Shown piece after piece: positions 1-8,513 of a stretch of 64,000 nt of DNA. The stretch lies in NCBI RefSeq assembly GCF_028823535.1, contig NZ_JAQIYM010000004.1, positions 310,001 through 374,000 of the forward strand, written 5' to 3'. This DNA is from Pseudomonas serbica (GTDB lineage: Bacteria > Pseudomonadota > Gammaproteobacteria > Pseudomonadales > Pseudomonadaceae). The notes under the pieces were generated by a model, which saw nothing but the letters and a program-made list of their open reading frames with translations, did no database searches and was not told where the DNA came from. Numbering within the stretch: position 1 is the stretch's first letter; every line of letters starts with the position of its first letter. A program made the translations under genes and the position numbers.

Positions 1-615
1 CATTGCGATTTCGAAGCTGTCGCCCACCTGTACACCACGCCCGAGGCCTGGTCGCAGGTCGAGCCGCTGGCCCGCTACATCGGCGCCCAAGCCAGTCTGC
101 TGGCTACCGATTCCGGCGGCCAGTCGTTCGACGAGTGCTTCACCTTGCTCTGGTGGCAGTTGAAAGAGCGGTTCGGCGAGCACTTCGACATTCCCTTGGG
201 CAGTTTTTCGGTCACCGTCGAACTGCGCGGCCAGGGCGACGTCAGCCACCCGTTGGCGAGCCTCGACTGCCAGGCGCTGGTCGATTACCTGATCCAGTTC
301 GGCGCGATTGCCGGTGAACCGGCGCCATTGCCCGACCTGCCCTACCCGGCCACTCCCCTGGCCGGCGTGGAACCTGTGGCGACGCCGATCGGCGGGTTGC
401 TGGTGTTCAGTGCGCTGCCGGGGCAATACCTCGAAGCCGGGCAAGTGATCGCCGAAATCATTGACCCGATCAGCGACCGCGTCACGCCTGTCCATTGCAC
501 CGCCGCCGGCTTGATGTACGCCCGTTCGCTGCGGCGCATGGCCACGGCTGGCATGGTGATCGCCCACGTCGCGGGCGCCGAAGCCTATCGCAGCGGCTAC
601 CTACTTTCGCCTTGA
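1..615 (+). CDS. Succinylglutamate desuccinylase/aspartoacylase-family (M14) protein, 3' part
   Basis: This is the C-terminal 204 codons of a gene that starts upstream of the window. The visible protein opens with HCDFE, which resembles the HxDxE-type zinc and catalytic motif of M14 carboxypeptidase and aspartoacylase proteins. A later stretch ([17 protein letters not shown]) looks like the small beta-barrel domain found at the C terminus of this family. It stops 13 bases before an amino-acid ABC transporter ATPase gene on the same strand. In P. aeruginosa a gene of this type (PA0891) lies inside the aot arginine/ornithine transport operon, so a role in handling amino-acid conjugates is possible. 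The substrate cannot be read from the sequence. Confidence 0.85.
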   Translation, partial: HCDFEAVAHLYTTPEAWSQVEPLARYIGAQASLLATDSGGQSFDECFTLLWWQLKERFGEHFDIPLGSFSVTVELRGQGDVSHPLASLDCQALVDYLIQFGAIAGEPAPLPDLPYPATPLAGVEPVATPIGGLLVFSALPGQYLEAGQVIAEIIDPISDRVTPVHCTAAGLMYARSLRRMATAGMVIAHVAGAEAYRSGYLLSP

Positions 616-628
616 GGATGCATGCTCC

Positions 629-1393
629 ATGTACAAACTGACCATTGAAGGCCTGCATAAAAGCTATGGCGATCATGAGGTGCTCAAGGGCGTTTCGCTC
701 AAGGCCAACACGGGCGACGTCATCAGCCTGATCGGTGCCAGTGGCTCCGGGAAAAGTACCTTCCTGCGCTGCATCAATTTCCTCGAACAACCCAACGACG
801 GCGCCATGAGCCTCGACGGCCAAGCCATTCGCATGATCAAGGATCGTCACGGCATGCACGTGGCCGATGCCGATGAACTGCAACGGATCCGCACCCGCCT
901 GGCCATGGTGTTCCAGCATTTCAACCTGTGGAGCCACATGACGGTGCTGGAAAACATCACCATGGCCCCGCGCCGGGTGCTGGGCTGCAGCAAGCAGGAA
1001 GCCGAAGACCGTGCCCGGCGTTACCTCGACAAGGTCGGGCTGGCGGCGCGCGTAGCGGATCAGTACCCGGCATTCCTTTCCGGTGGCCAGCAACAACGAG
1101 TGGCGATTGCCCGCGCGTTGGCGATGGAGCCGGAAGTGATGCTGTTCGACGAACCGACCTCGGCACTGGACCCGGAACTGGTGGGTGAAGTACTCAAGGT
1201 GATCCAGGGCCTGGCCGAAGAAGGCCGGACCATGATCATGGTCACCCACGAAATGAGCTTCGCGCGCAAAGTGTCGAGCCAGGTGTTGTTCCTGCACCAG
1301 GGCCTGGTGGAGGAAGAAGGCGCGCCGGAAGACGTACTGGGCAACCCCAAAAGCGAGCGTCTTAAACAGTTCCTCAGCGGCAACCTGAAGTAA
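629..1393 (+). CDS. Basic amino-acid ABC transporter ATP-binding protein (HisP/AotP type)
   Basis: This 254-aa cytoplasmic ATPase is expected to power a periplasmic-binding-protein-dependent importer for histidine, arginine, ornithine or lysine. The Walker A motif GASGSGKST is at residues 36-44. The signature [12 protein letters not shown], Walker [13 protein letters not shown] and switch histidine in MVTHEMS follow in normal order. Length and N terminus ([14 protein letters not shown]) fit the HisP/AotP family closely. The permease and binding-protein genes must lie upstream of the window. It follows the M14-type gene by 13 bases, so they are probably co-transcribed. The argR regulator that follows aotP in P. 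aeruginosa is absent here. HisP versus AotP cannot be settled, so no symbol is given. Confidence 0.93.
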   Translation: MYKLTIEGLHKSYGDHEVLKGVSLKANTGDVISLIGASGSGKSTFLRCINFLEQPNDGAMSLDGQAIRMIKDRHGMHVADADELQRIRTRLAMVFQHFNLWSHMTVLENITMAPRRVLGCSKQEAEDRARRYLDKVGLAARVADQYPAFLSGGQQQRVAIARALAMEPEVMLFDEPTSALDPELVGEVLKVIQGLAEEGRTMIMVTHEMSFARKVSSQVLFLHQGLVEEEGAPEDVLGNPKSERLKQFLSGNLK

Positions 1394-1403
1394 CGGTCGC
1401 AGT

Positions 1404-1431
1404 TGAAAGGGGAGCATGGGCTTCCCTTTCA
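1404..1431 (+). terminator. Hairpin after the ABC transporter ATPase gene
   Basis: TGAAAGGGGA and TTCCCTTTCA form a 10-bp stem with one mismatch and an 8-nt loop. The hairpin lies just after the ATPase stop codon and before the convergent gene at 1440. It has only a short T run (ATTTG), so it may be a weak bidirectional terminator. Confidence 0.55.
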
Positions 1432-1439
1432 TTTGAGGT

Positions 1440-1823
1440 TCAGCCACTGGCGTGCTCAAGCCTGAAGCTGCCGTTCTCCACCTCGATTCCTTCAGCGTCC
1501 AGACCACGGAAACTACCGGCAAACTGTGCGTCGCCTCCCACCGTCAACTCAAGCGCCCCTCGATACAGCTCCGCTTCCGAGTCGCCCGTCACATGGATGA
1601 TCATGGGTGAGCGCTCACTCAGCCCCAGATGAAACCTGCCACTCTCGATACCGCGCGGCAGATAGACGTAAAATGCTTTGTCCTGACCATTGCTCGCCCC
1701 GAGGCAGTGCAGGCCCGGCTGCTCGAAATAGTCGAGCGTGGGCGCCGCTCGAAACGCGAGGGGCTCACTCGCACTCTGCGCGATCAAATCGGCACGCAAA
1801 TGCCCCGCACGAACTGACTTCAT
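1440..1823 (-). CDS. Uncharacterised protein, 127 aa
   Basis: I do not recognise this protein. The start at 1823 is preferred over in-frame starts at 1847 and 1946, because AAGGAA lies about 7 bases before the ATG and the protein from there reads as one compact domain. It has no signal peptide and no membrane segment. The second half is rich in short alternating hydrophobic stretches (FHLGLSERSPMIIHVTG, GALELTVGGDAQFAGSF), suggesting a small beta-sheet fold. It stands alone, convergent with the transporter ATPase, with about 250 bases between its start and the helicase gene. It is probably a genus-level conserved hypothetical. Confidence 0.65.
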   Translation of the reverse strand: MKSVRAGHLRADLIAQSASEPLAFRAAPTLDYFEQPGLHCLGASNGQDKAFYVYLPRGIESGRFHLGLSERSPMIIHVTGDSEAELYRGALELTVGGDAQFAGSFRGLDAEGIEVENGSFRLEHASG

Positions 1824-2074
1824 CTGAATATTCCTTTTCCTGTTCATGGACAACGGCGCGCGGTCGGCTTTCGCAAAATGCGCCAGCGCGACCGGTGCAG
1901 CGATAAAACCACGGCCAATCGGCCAATAGGTTTCAGCCACTAACACAGTTATTTCCGAATATGAAAAGTGCGCGGATGGCGCAGCGGCAAGTGAGCCGAG
2001 CCAGGCATTTGATTAAACCTTTGCCAGCCCGACGTGGTCATTGAAAGAAGCCTTTCAGAGCGCATGCGGCCCGA

Positions 2075-4561
2075 ATGGGAACCCAAAACGACTTCGCAAA
2101 ACGCTGGTTTGCCGCTCGCGACTGGAAGCCGTTCGACTTCCAGAAACAGGTATGGGCGGCCGTCGAGCACGGGCAGTCCGGGTTGCTCCATGCCAGCACC
2201 GGCGCCGGCAAAACCTATGCGATCTGGTTTGGCGCACTCAATCGCTTTGCTTGCTGCTCCCCGACTGTTGAAACTTCGCGTAAACGAAAGGTAGTTTCTC
2301 CCCCCCTGACAGTCCTGTGGATTACCCCGATGCGCGCCTTGGCGGCGGACACCGCCCGCGCGCTGCAAGGGCCGTTGCCAGACCTGCAGATTCCGTGGAG
2401 CGTCGGCCTGCGTACGGGCGATACCAGCAGCAGCGAACGCGCGCGCCAGAACCGGCGCCTCCCTACCACCCTGATCACCACGCCGGAAAGCCTCACCCTG
2501 ATGCTTGCCAGGGCAGACGCGGCAACGGCGCTCGCGACGTTGCGCTTGGTGGTGGTCGACGAGTGGCACGAATTGCTCGGCAACAAACGCGGCGTGCAAC
2601 TGCAATTGGCCCTCGCCCGTCTGCGCCGCTGGAATCCGCAATTGATCGTATGGGGCGTTTCCGCAACGCTGGGTAATCAAGCCCACGCCGAACAGGTTTT
2701 GATCCCACAGGGAGGCGGCGTCAGTGTAGAAGGCCGCACGCCAAAGAAACTGCAGGTCGACACGCTGCTGCCGCCCGAAATCGAACGCTTTCCATGGGCC
2801 GGACATATCGGTCTGAAAATGTTGCCGCAGGTCGCCGCGCAACTGGAAGCCAGCGCCAGCAGCCTGGTCTTCACCAACACTCGAGCGCAATCGGAGATCT
2901 GGTATCAGGCGTTGCTGGAAGCGCGGCCGGACTGGGCCGGGCTGATCGCACTGCACCACAGTTCGTTATCCCGTGAAACCCGTGACTGGGTGGAGCGCGC
3001 CCTCAAGGAGGGTCAACTCAAGGCGGTGGTCTGCACCTCCAGCCTGGATCTGGGAGTGGATTTCCTGCCGGTGGAACGGGTGCTGCAAATTGGCTCGGCC
3101 AAAGGCGTGGCGCGGCTGATGCAGCGTGCGGGCCGATCGGGGCATGCGCCGGGGCGGATTTCACGGGTGACACTGGTACCGACGCACAGCCTGGAGCTGA
3201 TCGAAGCGGCAGCGGCACAGGACGCGGTGGCGCAACGACGGATCGAACCTCGAAAGTCACCCCATAAACCTCTGGATGTGCTGGTCCAGCATCTTGTCAG
3301 CATGGCCCTGGGCGGTGGGTTTGTGCCCGATGAATTGTTTGATGAAGTACGCACAGCCTGGGCTTATCGTGATCTCACCCTGGCGGACTGGAGCTGGGCC
3401 CTGGCTTTCGTACACCATGGCGGACTTTCCCTGACAGCCTATCCGGATTACCGCCGGGTCGAACCGGATGAACAGGGAATCTGGCGGGTACCCGATGCGC
3501 GACTTGCCCGACGCCACCGCATGAGTATCGGCACGATTGTCAGCGATGCGAGTATTCAGTTGAAGTTCTGGAGCAAGGGCGGCGGCAAGCAACTGGGCAG
3601 TGTTGAAGAAGGTTTCATCGCACGGCTCAAACCCGGTGACGGTTTTCTGTTTGCCGGTCGCCTGCTGGAATTGGTGCGCGTGGAAAACATGACCGCCTAT
3701 GTCAAACGCAGCACCGTGAAGAAAGCCGCGGTACCGCGCTGGAATGGCGGGCGCATGCCACTTTCCAATGAACTGGCACAAGCGGTGGTCGAGCGGTTCA
3801 GTGCAGCGGCGCACGGCGAGTTCAGCGGCCCGGAAATGCAGGCATTGCGCCCTCTGCTGGAGGTGCAGCAACGCTGGTCTGGTTTGCCGACGTCGCAATC
3901 GTTGCTGGCCGAGTCGCTGAAGTCCCGTGAGGGCTGGCACTTGTTCCTGTATCCCTTCGCCGGCCGCCAGGTGCATCTGGGCCTCGCGAGTTTGCTGGCG
4001 TGGCGAGTCAGCCAGCAGCAGGCACTGACATTTTCCATCGCGGTCAATGATTACGGGCTGGAACTGCTCAGCGCCACCCCTGTGGATTGGGCGCAGGCAT
4101 TGAACCCCGACCTGTTCAGTCCAGAGCATTTGCTGGCGGATGCACTCGCCAGCCTGAATGCCGGAGAACTGGCCTTGCGGCGCTTTCGGGAAATCGCCCG
4201 GATCGCCGGACTGGTGTTCGCCGGTTACCCCGGCGCACCGAAAAGCACACGTCAGGTTCAAGCGTCGAGCGGATTGTTTTTCGAGGTGTTCAGACAGTAC
4301 GACGCGGAAAACCTGCTGTTAGCCCAAGCCGGCGAAGAAGTCCTGCGCGAAGAACTGGATATTCATCGCCTGGAACAGACCTTGGCGCACATCCGTCGTC
4401 TGCGTCTCGACCTGCATCTGGTCAAACGTCCTACGCCCCTCGGGTTTCCACTGCTGGTGGAACGTATGCGCGAGAGCATGAGCTCGGAAAAACTCGCCGA
4501 CCGCATCAGGCGCATGGTCAGCGACCTCGAGAAAACCGCCGGTATGGGGAAAGCACGATGA
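2075..4561 (+). CDS. Ligase-associated DEXH-box DNA helicase (Lhr family)
   Basis: This 828-aa superfamily 2 helicase is of the short 'ligase-associated' Lhr type, a DNA-repair 3'-5' helicase in the systems studied. Motif I is ASTGAGKT near residues 40-47, motif II is DEWH, motif III is GVSATLGN and motif VI is [11 protein letters not shown]. The C-terminal half has the Lhr winged-helix and core region. The ATG at 2075 is the only likely start, because an in-frame stop occurs at 2042. Its ribosome binding site is weak. It overlaps pdeM by ATGA, so the two are translationally coupled. The ATP-dependent ligase and MBL-fold exonuclease that usually accompany this pair are not adjacent here. A basic insert (SRKRKVV) follows motif I. 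Confidence 0.92.
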   Translation: MGTQNDFAKRWFAARDWKPFDFQKQVWAAVEHGQSGLLHASTGAGKTYAIWFGALNRFACCSPTVETSRKRKVVSPPLTVLWITPMRALAADTARALQGPLPDLQIPWSVGLRTGDTSSSERARQNRRLPTTLITTPESLTLMLARADAATALATLRLVVVDEWHELLGNKRGVQLQLALARLRRWNPQLIVWGVSATLGNQAHAEQVLIPQGGGVSVEGRTPKKLQVDTLLPPEIERFPWAGHIGLKMLPQVAAQLEASASSLVFTNTRAQSEIWYQALLEARPDWAGLIALHHSSLSRETRDWVERALKEGQLKAVVCTSSLDLGVDFLPVERVLQIGSAKGVARLMQRAGRSGHAPGRISRVTLVPTHSLELIEAAAAQDAVAQRRIEPRKSPHKPLDVLVQHLVSMALGGGFVPDELFDEVRTAWAYRDLTLADWSWALAFVHHGGLSLTAYPDYRRVEPDEQGIWRVPDARLARRHRMSIGTIVSDASIQLKFWSKGGGKQLGSVEEGFIARLKPGDGFLFAGRLLELVRVENMTAYVKRSTVKKAAVPRWNGGRMPLSNELAQAVVERFSAAAHGEFSGPEMQALRPLLEVQQRWSGLPTSQSLLAESLKSREGWHLFLYPFAGRQVHLGLASLLAWRVSQQQALTFSIAVNDYGLELLSATPVDWAQALNPDLFSPEHLLADALASLNAGELALRRFREIARIAGLVFAGYPGAPKSTRQVQASSGLFFEVFRQYDAENLLLAQAGEEVLREELDIHRLEQTLAHIRRLRLDLHLVKRPTPLGFPLLVERMRESMSSEKLADRIRRMVSDLEKTAGMGKAR

Positions 4562-5217
4562 GTTCGCCCTACCCCGTGCGCCTGGCCGGTGAGGAGCTTT
4601 GGCTGCTGCCGGAAAAAGCCCTCTACTGGCCAGCGCAACATGCCCTGTTGATCGCCGACGTGCATTTCGGCAAGGCCGCCGCTTACCGAAGCCTTGGCCA
4701 ACCGGTCCCGCAGGGCACCACCCGCAGCAATATCGCCGTGCTTGACGGACTGCTGGCCAGCTTGCCTTGCCGACAGCTAATTTTCCTCGGGGACTTTCTT
4801 CACGGACCGGGCTCACATGCGAGCGCCACCCTGAACGCCTTGGCTGACTGGAGAGCACGCAACGCCGAACTGCCGATGACGCTGATTCGCGGCAACCACG
4901 ACAAGCGCGCCGGGGACCCGCCGGCTTCGTTGAACATTCGCGTGGTGCCTGAGCCCTTGCTGCTGGGGCCGTTCGCCTTGCAACACGAACCCAAGCCGCA
5001 CCCGCAACGGCACGTGCTCGCCGGGCACGTGCATCCGGTTTATCGCCTGAACGGACGGGGTCGGCAGAGCCTGCGATTGGCCTGTTTCAGACTTGGCGGG
5101 GATATCAGCCTGCTACCCGCCTTCGGCGCGTTTACCGGCGGCTATCAGGTTGAACGGGACGACGACTGCAGGATTTTTGTCATCGGCGACAACGAAATTT
5201 GGCCGGTGTCCTTGTAG
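4558..5217 (+). CDS. pdeM: Ligase-associated metallophosphoesterase PdeM
   Basis: This 219-aa calcineurin-like phosphoesterase carries the metal-ligand motifs ADVHFGK, LGDFLHG, RGNHD and AGHVHP in canonical order. The family is encoded with a DNA ligase, an MBL-fold exonuclease and an Lhr helicase. It is thought to process DNA or nucleotide phosphates during repair. The start ATG at 4558 overlaps the helicase stop (ATGA), which fixes the start although the frame is open much further upstream. The stop codon TAG at 5215-5217 lies inside the first arm of a REPIN, so the last residues were shaped by the repeat's boundary. Confidence 0.9.
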   Translation: MSSPYPVRLAGEELWLLPEKALYWPAQHALLIADVHFGKAAAYRSLGQPVPQGTTRSNIAVLDGLLASLPCRQLIFLGDFLHGPGSHASATLNALADWRARNAELPMTLIRGNHDKRAGDPPASLNIRVVPEPLLLGPFALQHEPKPHPQRHVLAGHVHPVYRLNGRGRQSLRLACFRLGGDISLLPAFGAFTGGYQVERDDDCRIFVIGDNEIWPVSL

Positions 5218-5313
5218 GAGCGAACTTGCTCGCGATGGACGTTAACGCTGACGCGGGCTTCCCGGGAAAACGCATTGCCCTCGCGTTCTTCGCGAGCAAG
5301 CTCGCTCCTACAA
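5213..5313. repeat. REPIN (inverted pair of REP sequences)
   Basis: The left arm TGTAGGAGCGAACTTGCTCG and the right arm, the reverse complement of TGTAGGAGCGAGCTTGCTCG, enclose about 50 bases. The structure matches the mobile REPIN repeats common in P. fluorescens genomes. The left arm supplies the pdeM stop codon. Confidence 0.9.
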
Positions 5314-5335
5314 ACACCGGCAAACGCAGGCGATG

Positions 5336-5545
5336 TCAGGCAACCGGCGCAGGAGGCGGTTCGTCAGGCAAAGTGGGCTCGCCGGGTTCGGTCGGTTGTT
5401 CGTTGGGGGTATCGGGATCAGGCTGGCCGGGGATGCCACCGGCCATGCTGATTGGCGGGTGTGCCAACAAGGACCAGGCCAGGACGCCAACCTGATTGGG
5501 CTCAAGCCTTGCCAGTTCGGCACTTATACGCGGGTCGATCTTCAT
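5336..5545 (-). CDS. Small Pro-rich conserved hypothetical protein, 69 aa
   Basis: I do not know the function. The start at 5545 (MKIDPRISAEL) has AGGAG 7 bases upstream, which is a strong ribosome binding site. Upstream frame extension to 5725 would overlap dcd and is rejected. The first 40 residues contain a possible hydrophobic helix (VGVLAWSLLAHPPISMAGG). The tail is an acidic, proline-rich run (PDTPNEQPTEPGEPTLPDEP) that is probably disordered. It lies 107 bases downstream of dcd on the same strand, so it could be the last gene of a dcd transcript. I recall similar small proteins between pdeM and dcd in other Pseudomonas, but this was not checked. Confidence 0.75.
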   Translation of the reverse strand: MKIDPRISAELARLEPNQVGVLAWSLLAHPPISMAGGIPGQPDPDTPNEQPTEPGEPTLPDEPPPAPVA

Positions 5546-5652
5546 AAAGCACTCCTGGGCGATGGCCCGACCCGCTTTGCGCGAATCGGAACAGTACATT
5601 CCATAGAGTGTACGCGCGCCCAGGAATTCCCACGGTTCGTCAGACGGCTGAC

Positions 5653-6219
5653 TCAGGTACGCGGCAGAGTGACGCCGCGCTGGCCCTGGTATTTGCCGCC
5701 ACGGTCCTTGTAGGACACTTCGCACTCTTCGTCCGATTCAAGGAACAGCATCTGCGCCACGCCTTCGTTGGCGTAGATTTTCGCCGGCAGATTGGTGGTG
5801 TTGGAAAACTCCAGGGTCACGTGGCCTTCCCACTCAGGCTCGAGCGGCGTGACGTTGACGATGATGCCGCAACGCGCATAGGTGCTCTTACCCAGGCAAA
5901 TGGTCAATACATTGCGCGGAATGCGGAAGTATTCGACAGTGCTGGCCAGCGCGAAGGAGTTCGGCGGAATGATGCACACGTCACTGTGGATGTCGACGAA
6001 GCTGCCGGCATCGAAGTTTTTCGGGTCGACGATCGCCGAATTGATGTTGGTGAACACCTTGAAGTGATTGGTGCAACGCACATCGTAGCCGTAGCTGGAC
6101 ACGCCGTAGGAGATCACCCGGCTATCGTCGCTGCCACGCACCTGGCGCTCGACGAAAGGGTCGATCATGCCGTGTTCCTGCGCCATGCGGCGAATCCACT
6201 TGTCCGATTTGATGCTCAT
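5653..6219 (-). CDS. dcd: dCTP deaminase
   Basis: This 188-aa enzyme deaminates dCTP to dUTP, feeding dTTP synthesis. The sequence [19 protein letters not shown] is the standard N terminus of the Pseudomonas enzyme. The body holds the trimeric dUTPase/Dcd fold with the STYARCGI and [17 protein letters not shown] blocks, the latter carrying the catalytic glutamate. Length is the family norm. The gene is followed on the same strand by the small Pro-rich protein gene and is divergent from the cold-shock gene. No unusual features were noted. Confidence 0.97.
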   Translation of the reverse strand: MSIKSDKWIRRMAQEHGMIDPFVERQVRGSDDSRVISYGVSSYGYDVRCTNHFKVFTNINSAIVDPKNFDAGSFVDIHSDVCIIPPNSFALASTVEYFRIPRNVLTICLGKSTYARCGIIVNVTPLEPEWEGHVTLEFSNTTNLPAKIYANEGVAQMLFLESDEECEVSYKDRGGKYQGQRGVTLPRT

Positions 6220-6573
6220 GGCGGGTGTCCTGAATAGCGAGGTGGAAAAAATCTGTCCGGCATCTTACCGGGCGCGCCGCCGGGTTCAAAGTCCGCGCTG
6301 CAATTCCTCGCCAGACATCCAGGAATTACCTGCATTGGCGACGAACCGACACACCGTCGATCCTTAAAACAGAGAAACCTTCGCAAGAAGCATTGGCACG
6401 TTCCGGAAAAAGGGTTAAGGTGGCGTCACTGTGCTGCTTGTGTCACTGAGAATCTCTACACGATATGTTGAATTTCGATCCAACCATCTACAAGAATTTT
6501 TCCTGCTCTTTGCACTCAGTCTCGGCCAGGGTTTTTCCTGAGTCGCAGTTATCTTTGTTCAAGGAGTTACACC
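6220..6573 (+). other. Intergenic region with the cold-shock gene leader
   Basis: These 354 bases separate divergent dcd and the cold-shock gene. No credible ORF was seen. The right part (about 6400-6573) is AT-richer than its surroundings and probably holds the promoter and the long untranslated leader typical of cspA-family genes. I could not place a convincing -35/-10 pair. CAAGGAG before the ATG is the ribosome binding site. Confidence 0.5.
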
Positions 6574-6783
6574 ATGTCTAATCGCCAAACCGGTACCGTT
6601 AAGTGGTTCAACGATGAAAAAGGCTTCGGCTTCATCACTCCACAATCCGGTGACGACCTGTTCGTTCACTTCAAAGCTATCCAATCCGACGGCTTCAAAA
6701 GCCTGAAAGAAGGCCAACAGGTTTCTTTCATCGCTACCCGCGGTCAGAAAGGCATGCAAGCTGAAGAAGTTCAAGTTATCTAA
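6574..6783 (+). CDS. Cold-shock protein, CspA family
   Basis: This 69-aa single cold-shock domain binds single-stranded RNA and DNA as an RNA chaperone. The RNP1 motif KGFGFI and RNP2 motif LFVHF are both intact, within the usual [15 protein letters not shown] context. The start has a strong GGAG site 8-9 bases upstream. The gene has its own leader of up to 350 bases and a strong terminator, so it is monocistronic. Cold or growth-phase control through the leader is expected from the family, but is not shown by the sequence. Pseudomonas has several paralogues (capA, capB, cspD), and I cannot assign which one this is. Confidence 0.97.
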   Translation: MSNRQTGTVKWFNDEKGFGFITPQSGDDLFVHFKAIQSDGFKSLKEGQQVSFIATRGQKGMQAEEVQVI

Positions 6784-6800
6784 CTTGTACTTGCTTTAGT

Positions 6801-6834
6801 AAAAAGCCCCGCCCTCAACAGCGGGGCTTTTTTG
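6801..6834 (+). terminator. Rho-independent terminator of the cold-shock gene
   Basis: AAAAAGCCCCGC and GCGGGGCTTTTTT form a long GC-rich stem with an 8-nt loop and a T run, 18 bases after the stop codon. Confidence 0.95.
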
Positions 6835-6860
6835 TGCCCGCCTGTTTTTTTTGTCGGGCA

Positions 6861-6940
6861 AAAAAGATCGCAACCTTCTACAGCTCCAACAGAGGATTGA
6901 TGTACACCCTGTAGAAGCTGCCGAAGGTTGCGATCTTTTT
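6861..6940. repeat. AAAAGATCGC-type palindromic element, copy 1
   Basis: AAAAAGATCGCAACCTTC at 6861-6878 is the exact reverse complement of 6923-6940. Inside are shorter matching stretches (CTACAGCT and CTGTAGAAGCTG). It sits between the convergent cold-shock and DUF481 genes. Related elements occur at 12916-12961 and 48999-49050. It can act as a bidirectional terminator for the DUF481 gene. Confidence 0.85.
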
Positions 6941-6944
6941 GCGT

Positions 6945-7952
6945 TTACCAGGTCACGCCAAATCCGGCCGTGTATCGGGTCTTGTCCAGGTCAGCATCAT
7001 CGGTGCCGTCGATAATGTCCCGCTCAGCCTTGAGGTTCAGCGATGCCCAGTCTGTCACCTTGTAACGCAAGCCCATCTCGGCATCCAACGCGTATTCGGC
7101 CACGCCCGACAACGGCTTGCCCACCTCGCCATTGGTGAAGAATTCGACTTTCTTGCCAATCAGGTAACGGTTGTAGTCCCACTTCATCGCGACAGAATAG
7201 AAGTTCTCTTTGCTGCCATCGCTGAATTGATAATCCGTGCGGTTGACCAGCGAGCCCAGGGAGAATGCCCCCAGCTCGTTATCCCAGAACTGATAACCAG
7301 GACCGGTGCCGACAGTACGCTGACGGGAAAGGTCTTCGACCTTGTCACGCTTGTACACCAGGCGACCTTGCCAGAACCATTTTTCCGTCAGGAAGCGATC
7401 GAGGGAGTACTCTGCGCGCCAATTATCCGTAGTGACCACGTCATCCTGGAATTCGCGGTTGTACTCGCCTTCTGCGGTATGCCGCCACCGACCATGGCGT
7501 GCCGTAGTCTTGAAATCGATGTCGTAATCGTCGGTATCCTTGTCAGCCCGCTGATAGTCGAGCGCCGCATCGATATTGCCTTTCCACACCAGGTCTTCGA
7601 CCACCGGCTTGGGCTTGAGGATTTGCTGGACACTCGCCAGCTCGACCGTCTTGGGCGCCTCACCGTTTTCCAGGGTGACCTTGCCATCCTCTGCCGCATG
7701 CAGCGACTTGGCCTTCTCGCCGGTGTAGGCGTCCTGCTTGACCAGCAACTCCTGATCGCTTTCCAGGGTCTTGACCTGCTTCCAGTCGATCGGGACCGCT
7801 CCCGCATATTCAGTCTGGACGAGCAACTTGCCGCCATCGAACAGGATGATCTTGCCGCTCAGCTTGTCACCGTTCTTCAACCAGACGGTATCTGCGAGCA
7901 AGGGAGTGGAAGCACTGACAACAGCGAGGCATAGCAACGTTCTGGACAACAT
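6945..7952 (-). CDS. DUF481 (YdiY-type) outer-membrane beta-barrel protein
   Basis: This 335-aa protein starts at the ATG at 7952. A TTG two codons upstream is possible but unlikely. MLSRTLLCLAVVSASTPLLA is a clear signal peptide with cleavage near LLA-DT. Residues of about 23-100 form a small beta domain (TVWLKNGDKLSGKI). The rest is a run of alternating aromatic and polar strands with W and Y girdles, ending in FGVTW. A terminal aromatic residue is typical of outer-membrane barrels. DUF481 proteins are of unknown function, although E. coli YdiY is acid-induced. It is monocistronic and convergent with the cold-shock gene. Confidence 0.9.
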   Translation of the reverse strand: MLSRTLLCLAVVSASTPLLADTVWLKNGDKLSGKIILFDGGKLLVQTEYAGAVPIDWKQVKTLESDQELLVKQDAYTGEKAKSLHAAEDGKVTLENGEAPKTVELASVQQILKPKPVVEDLVWKGNIDAALDYQRADKDTDDYDIDFKTTARHGRWRHTAEGEYNREFQDDVVTTDNWRAEYSLDRFLTEKWFWQGRLVYKRDKVEDLSRQRTVGTGPGYQFWDNELGAFSLGSLVNRTDYQFSDGSKENFYSVAMKWDYNRYLIGKKVEFFTNGEVGKPLSGVAEYALDAEMGLRYKVTDWASLNLKAERDIIDGTDDADLDKTRYTAGFGVTW

Positions 7953-8115
7953 AAGCAAATACAGGCTCAGGTTCGCGAAAAAAAGTCGGCATTATTCGCA
8001 GGAATAAGACCCTAGCAAGGACTGACCCGACTATTTCTAATGAGTTCATTTCTCAATTGGCGATCCAGCCTTTACTCTACAGACGGTACTGCGAACGACT
8101 TCAGGAACTGCGAAC

Positions 8116-8469
8116 GTGATCGAGCCAACCGAACAACCCGACAGTGCCGCGCAAATCCGACGCACGGCGCTCTACCTGACACTCGCGCAAGTACCCGAAG
8201 GCAAGGTCGTGAGTTATGGTCAACTCGCCGAACTGGCGGGACTGGGACGCGCCGCTCGCTGGGTCGGCAGGACACTGAGCCAACTGCCCGGCGACAGCAA
8301 ATTGCCCTGGCACCGCGTGCTCGGTGCCGGCGGGCGCCTGAGCCTGCCCGCAGGCAGTGCTTCCGGGGACGAACAACGTGCGCGATTGCGCATGGAGGGC
8401 ATCAGTATCCAGAATAATCGTGTTGATATTCAGCGCCATGGGTGGCGCCCGGTAGAGCACAGCGGTTAG
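8116..8469 (+). CDS. Alkyltransferase-like protein (ATL), MGMT family
   Basis: This 117-aa protein starts at GTG 8116, with AGGA about 10 bases upstream. It is the DNA-binding C-terminal domain of O6-methylguanine-DNA methyltransferase alone. The active-site PCHRV of the true enzyme reads PWHRV here (LPWHRVLGAGGRLSLP), so Trp replaces the alkyl-acceptor Cys. ATL proteins bind and flip O6-alkylguanine and recruit nucleotide excision repair instead of reversing the lesion. The RAARWVGRTL stretch corresponds to the minor-groove recognition helix. It is followed 44 bases later by the permease gene on the same strand. Confidence 0.93.
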   Translation: MIEPTEQPDSAAQIRRTALYLTLAQVPEGKVVSYGQLAELAGLGRAARWVGRTLSQLPGDSKLPWHRVLGAGGRLSLPAGSASGDEQRARLRMEGISIQNNRVDIQRHGWRPVEHSG

Positions 8470-8513
8470 AGTGCGCGCTTTGTTTCCGTATTTCTTGAGG
8501 CAGACTCCAGCCC

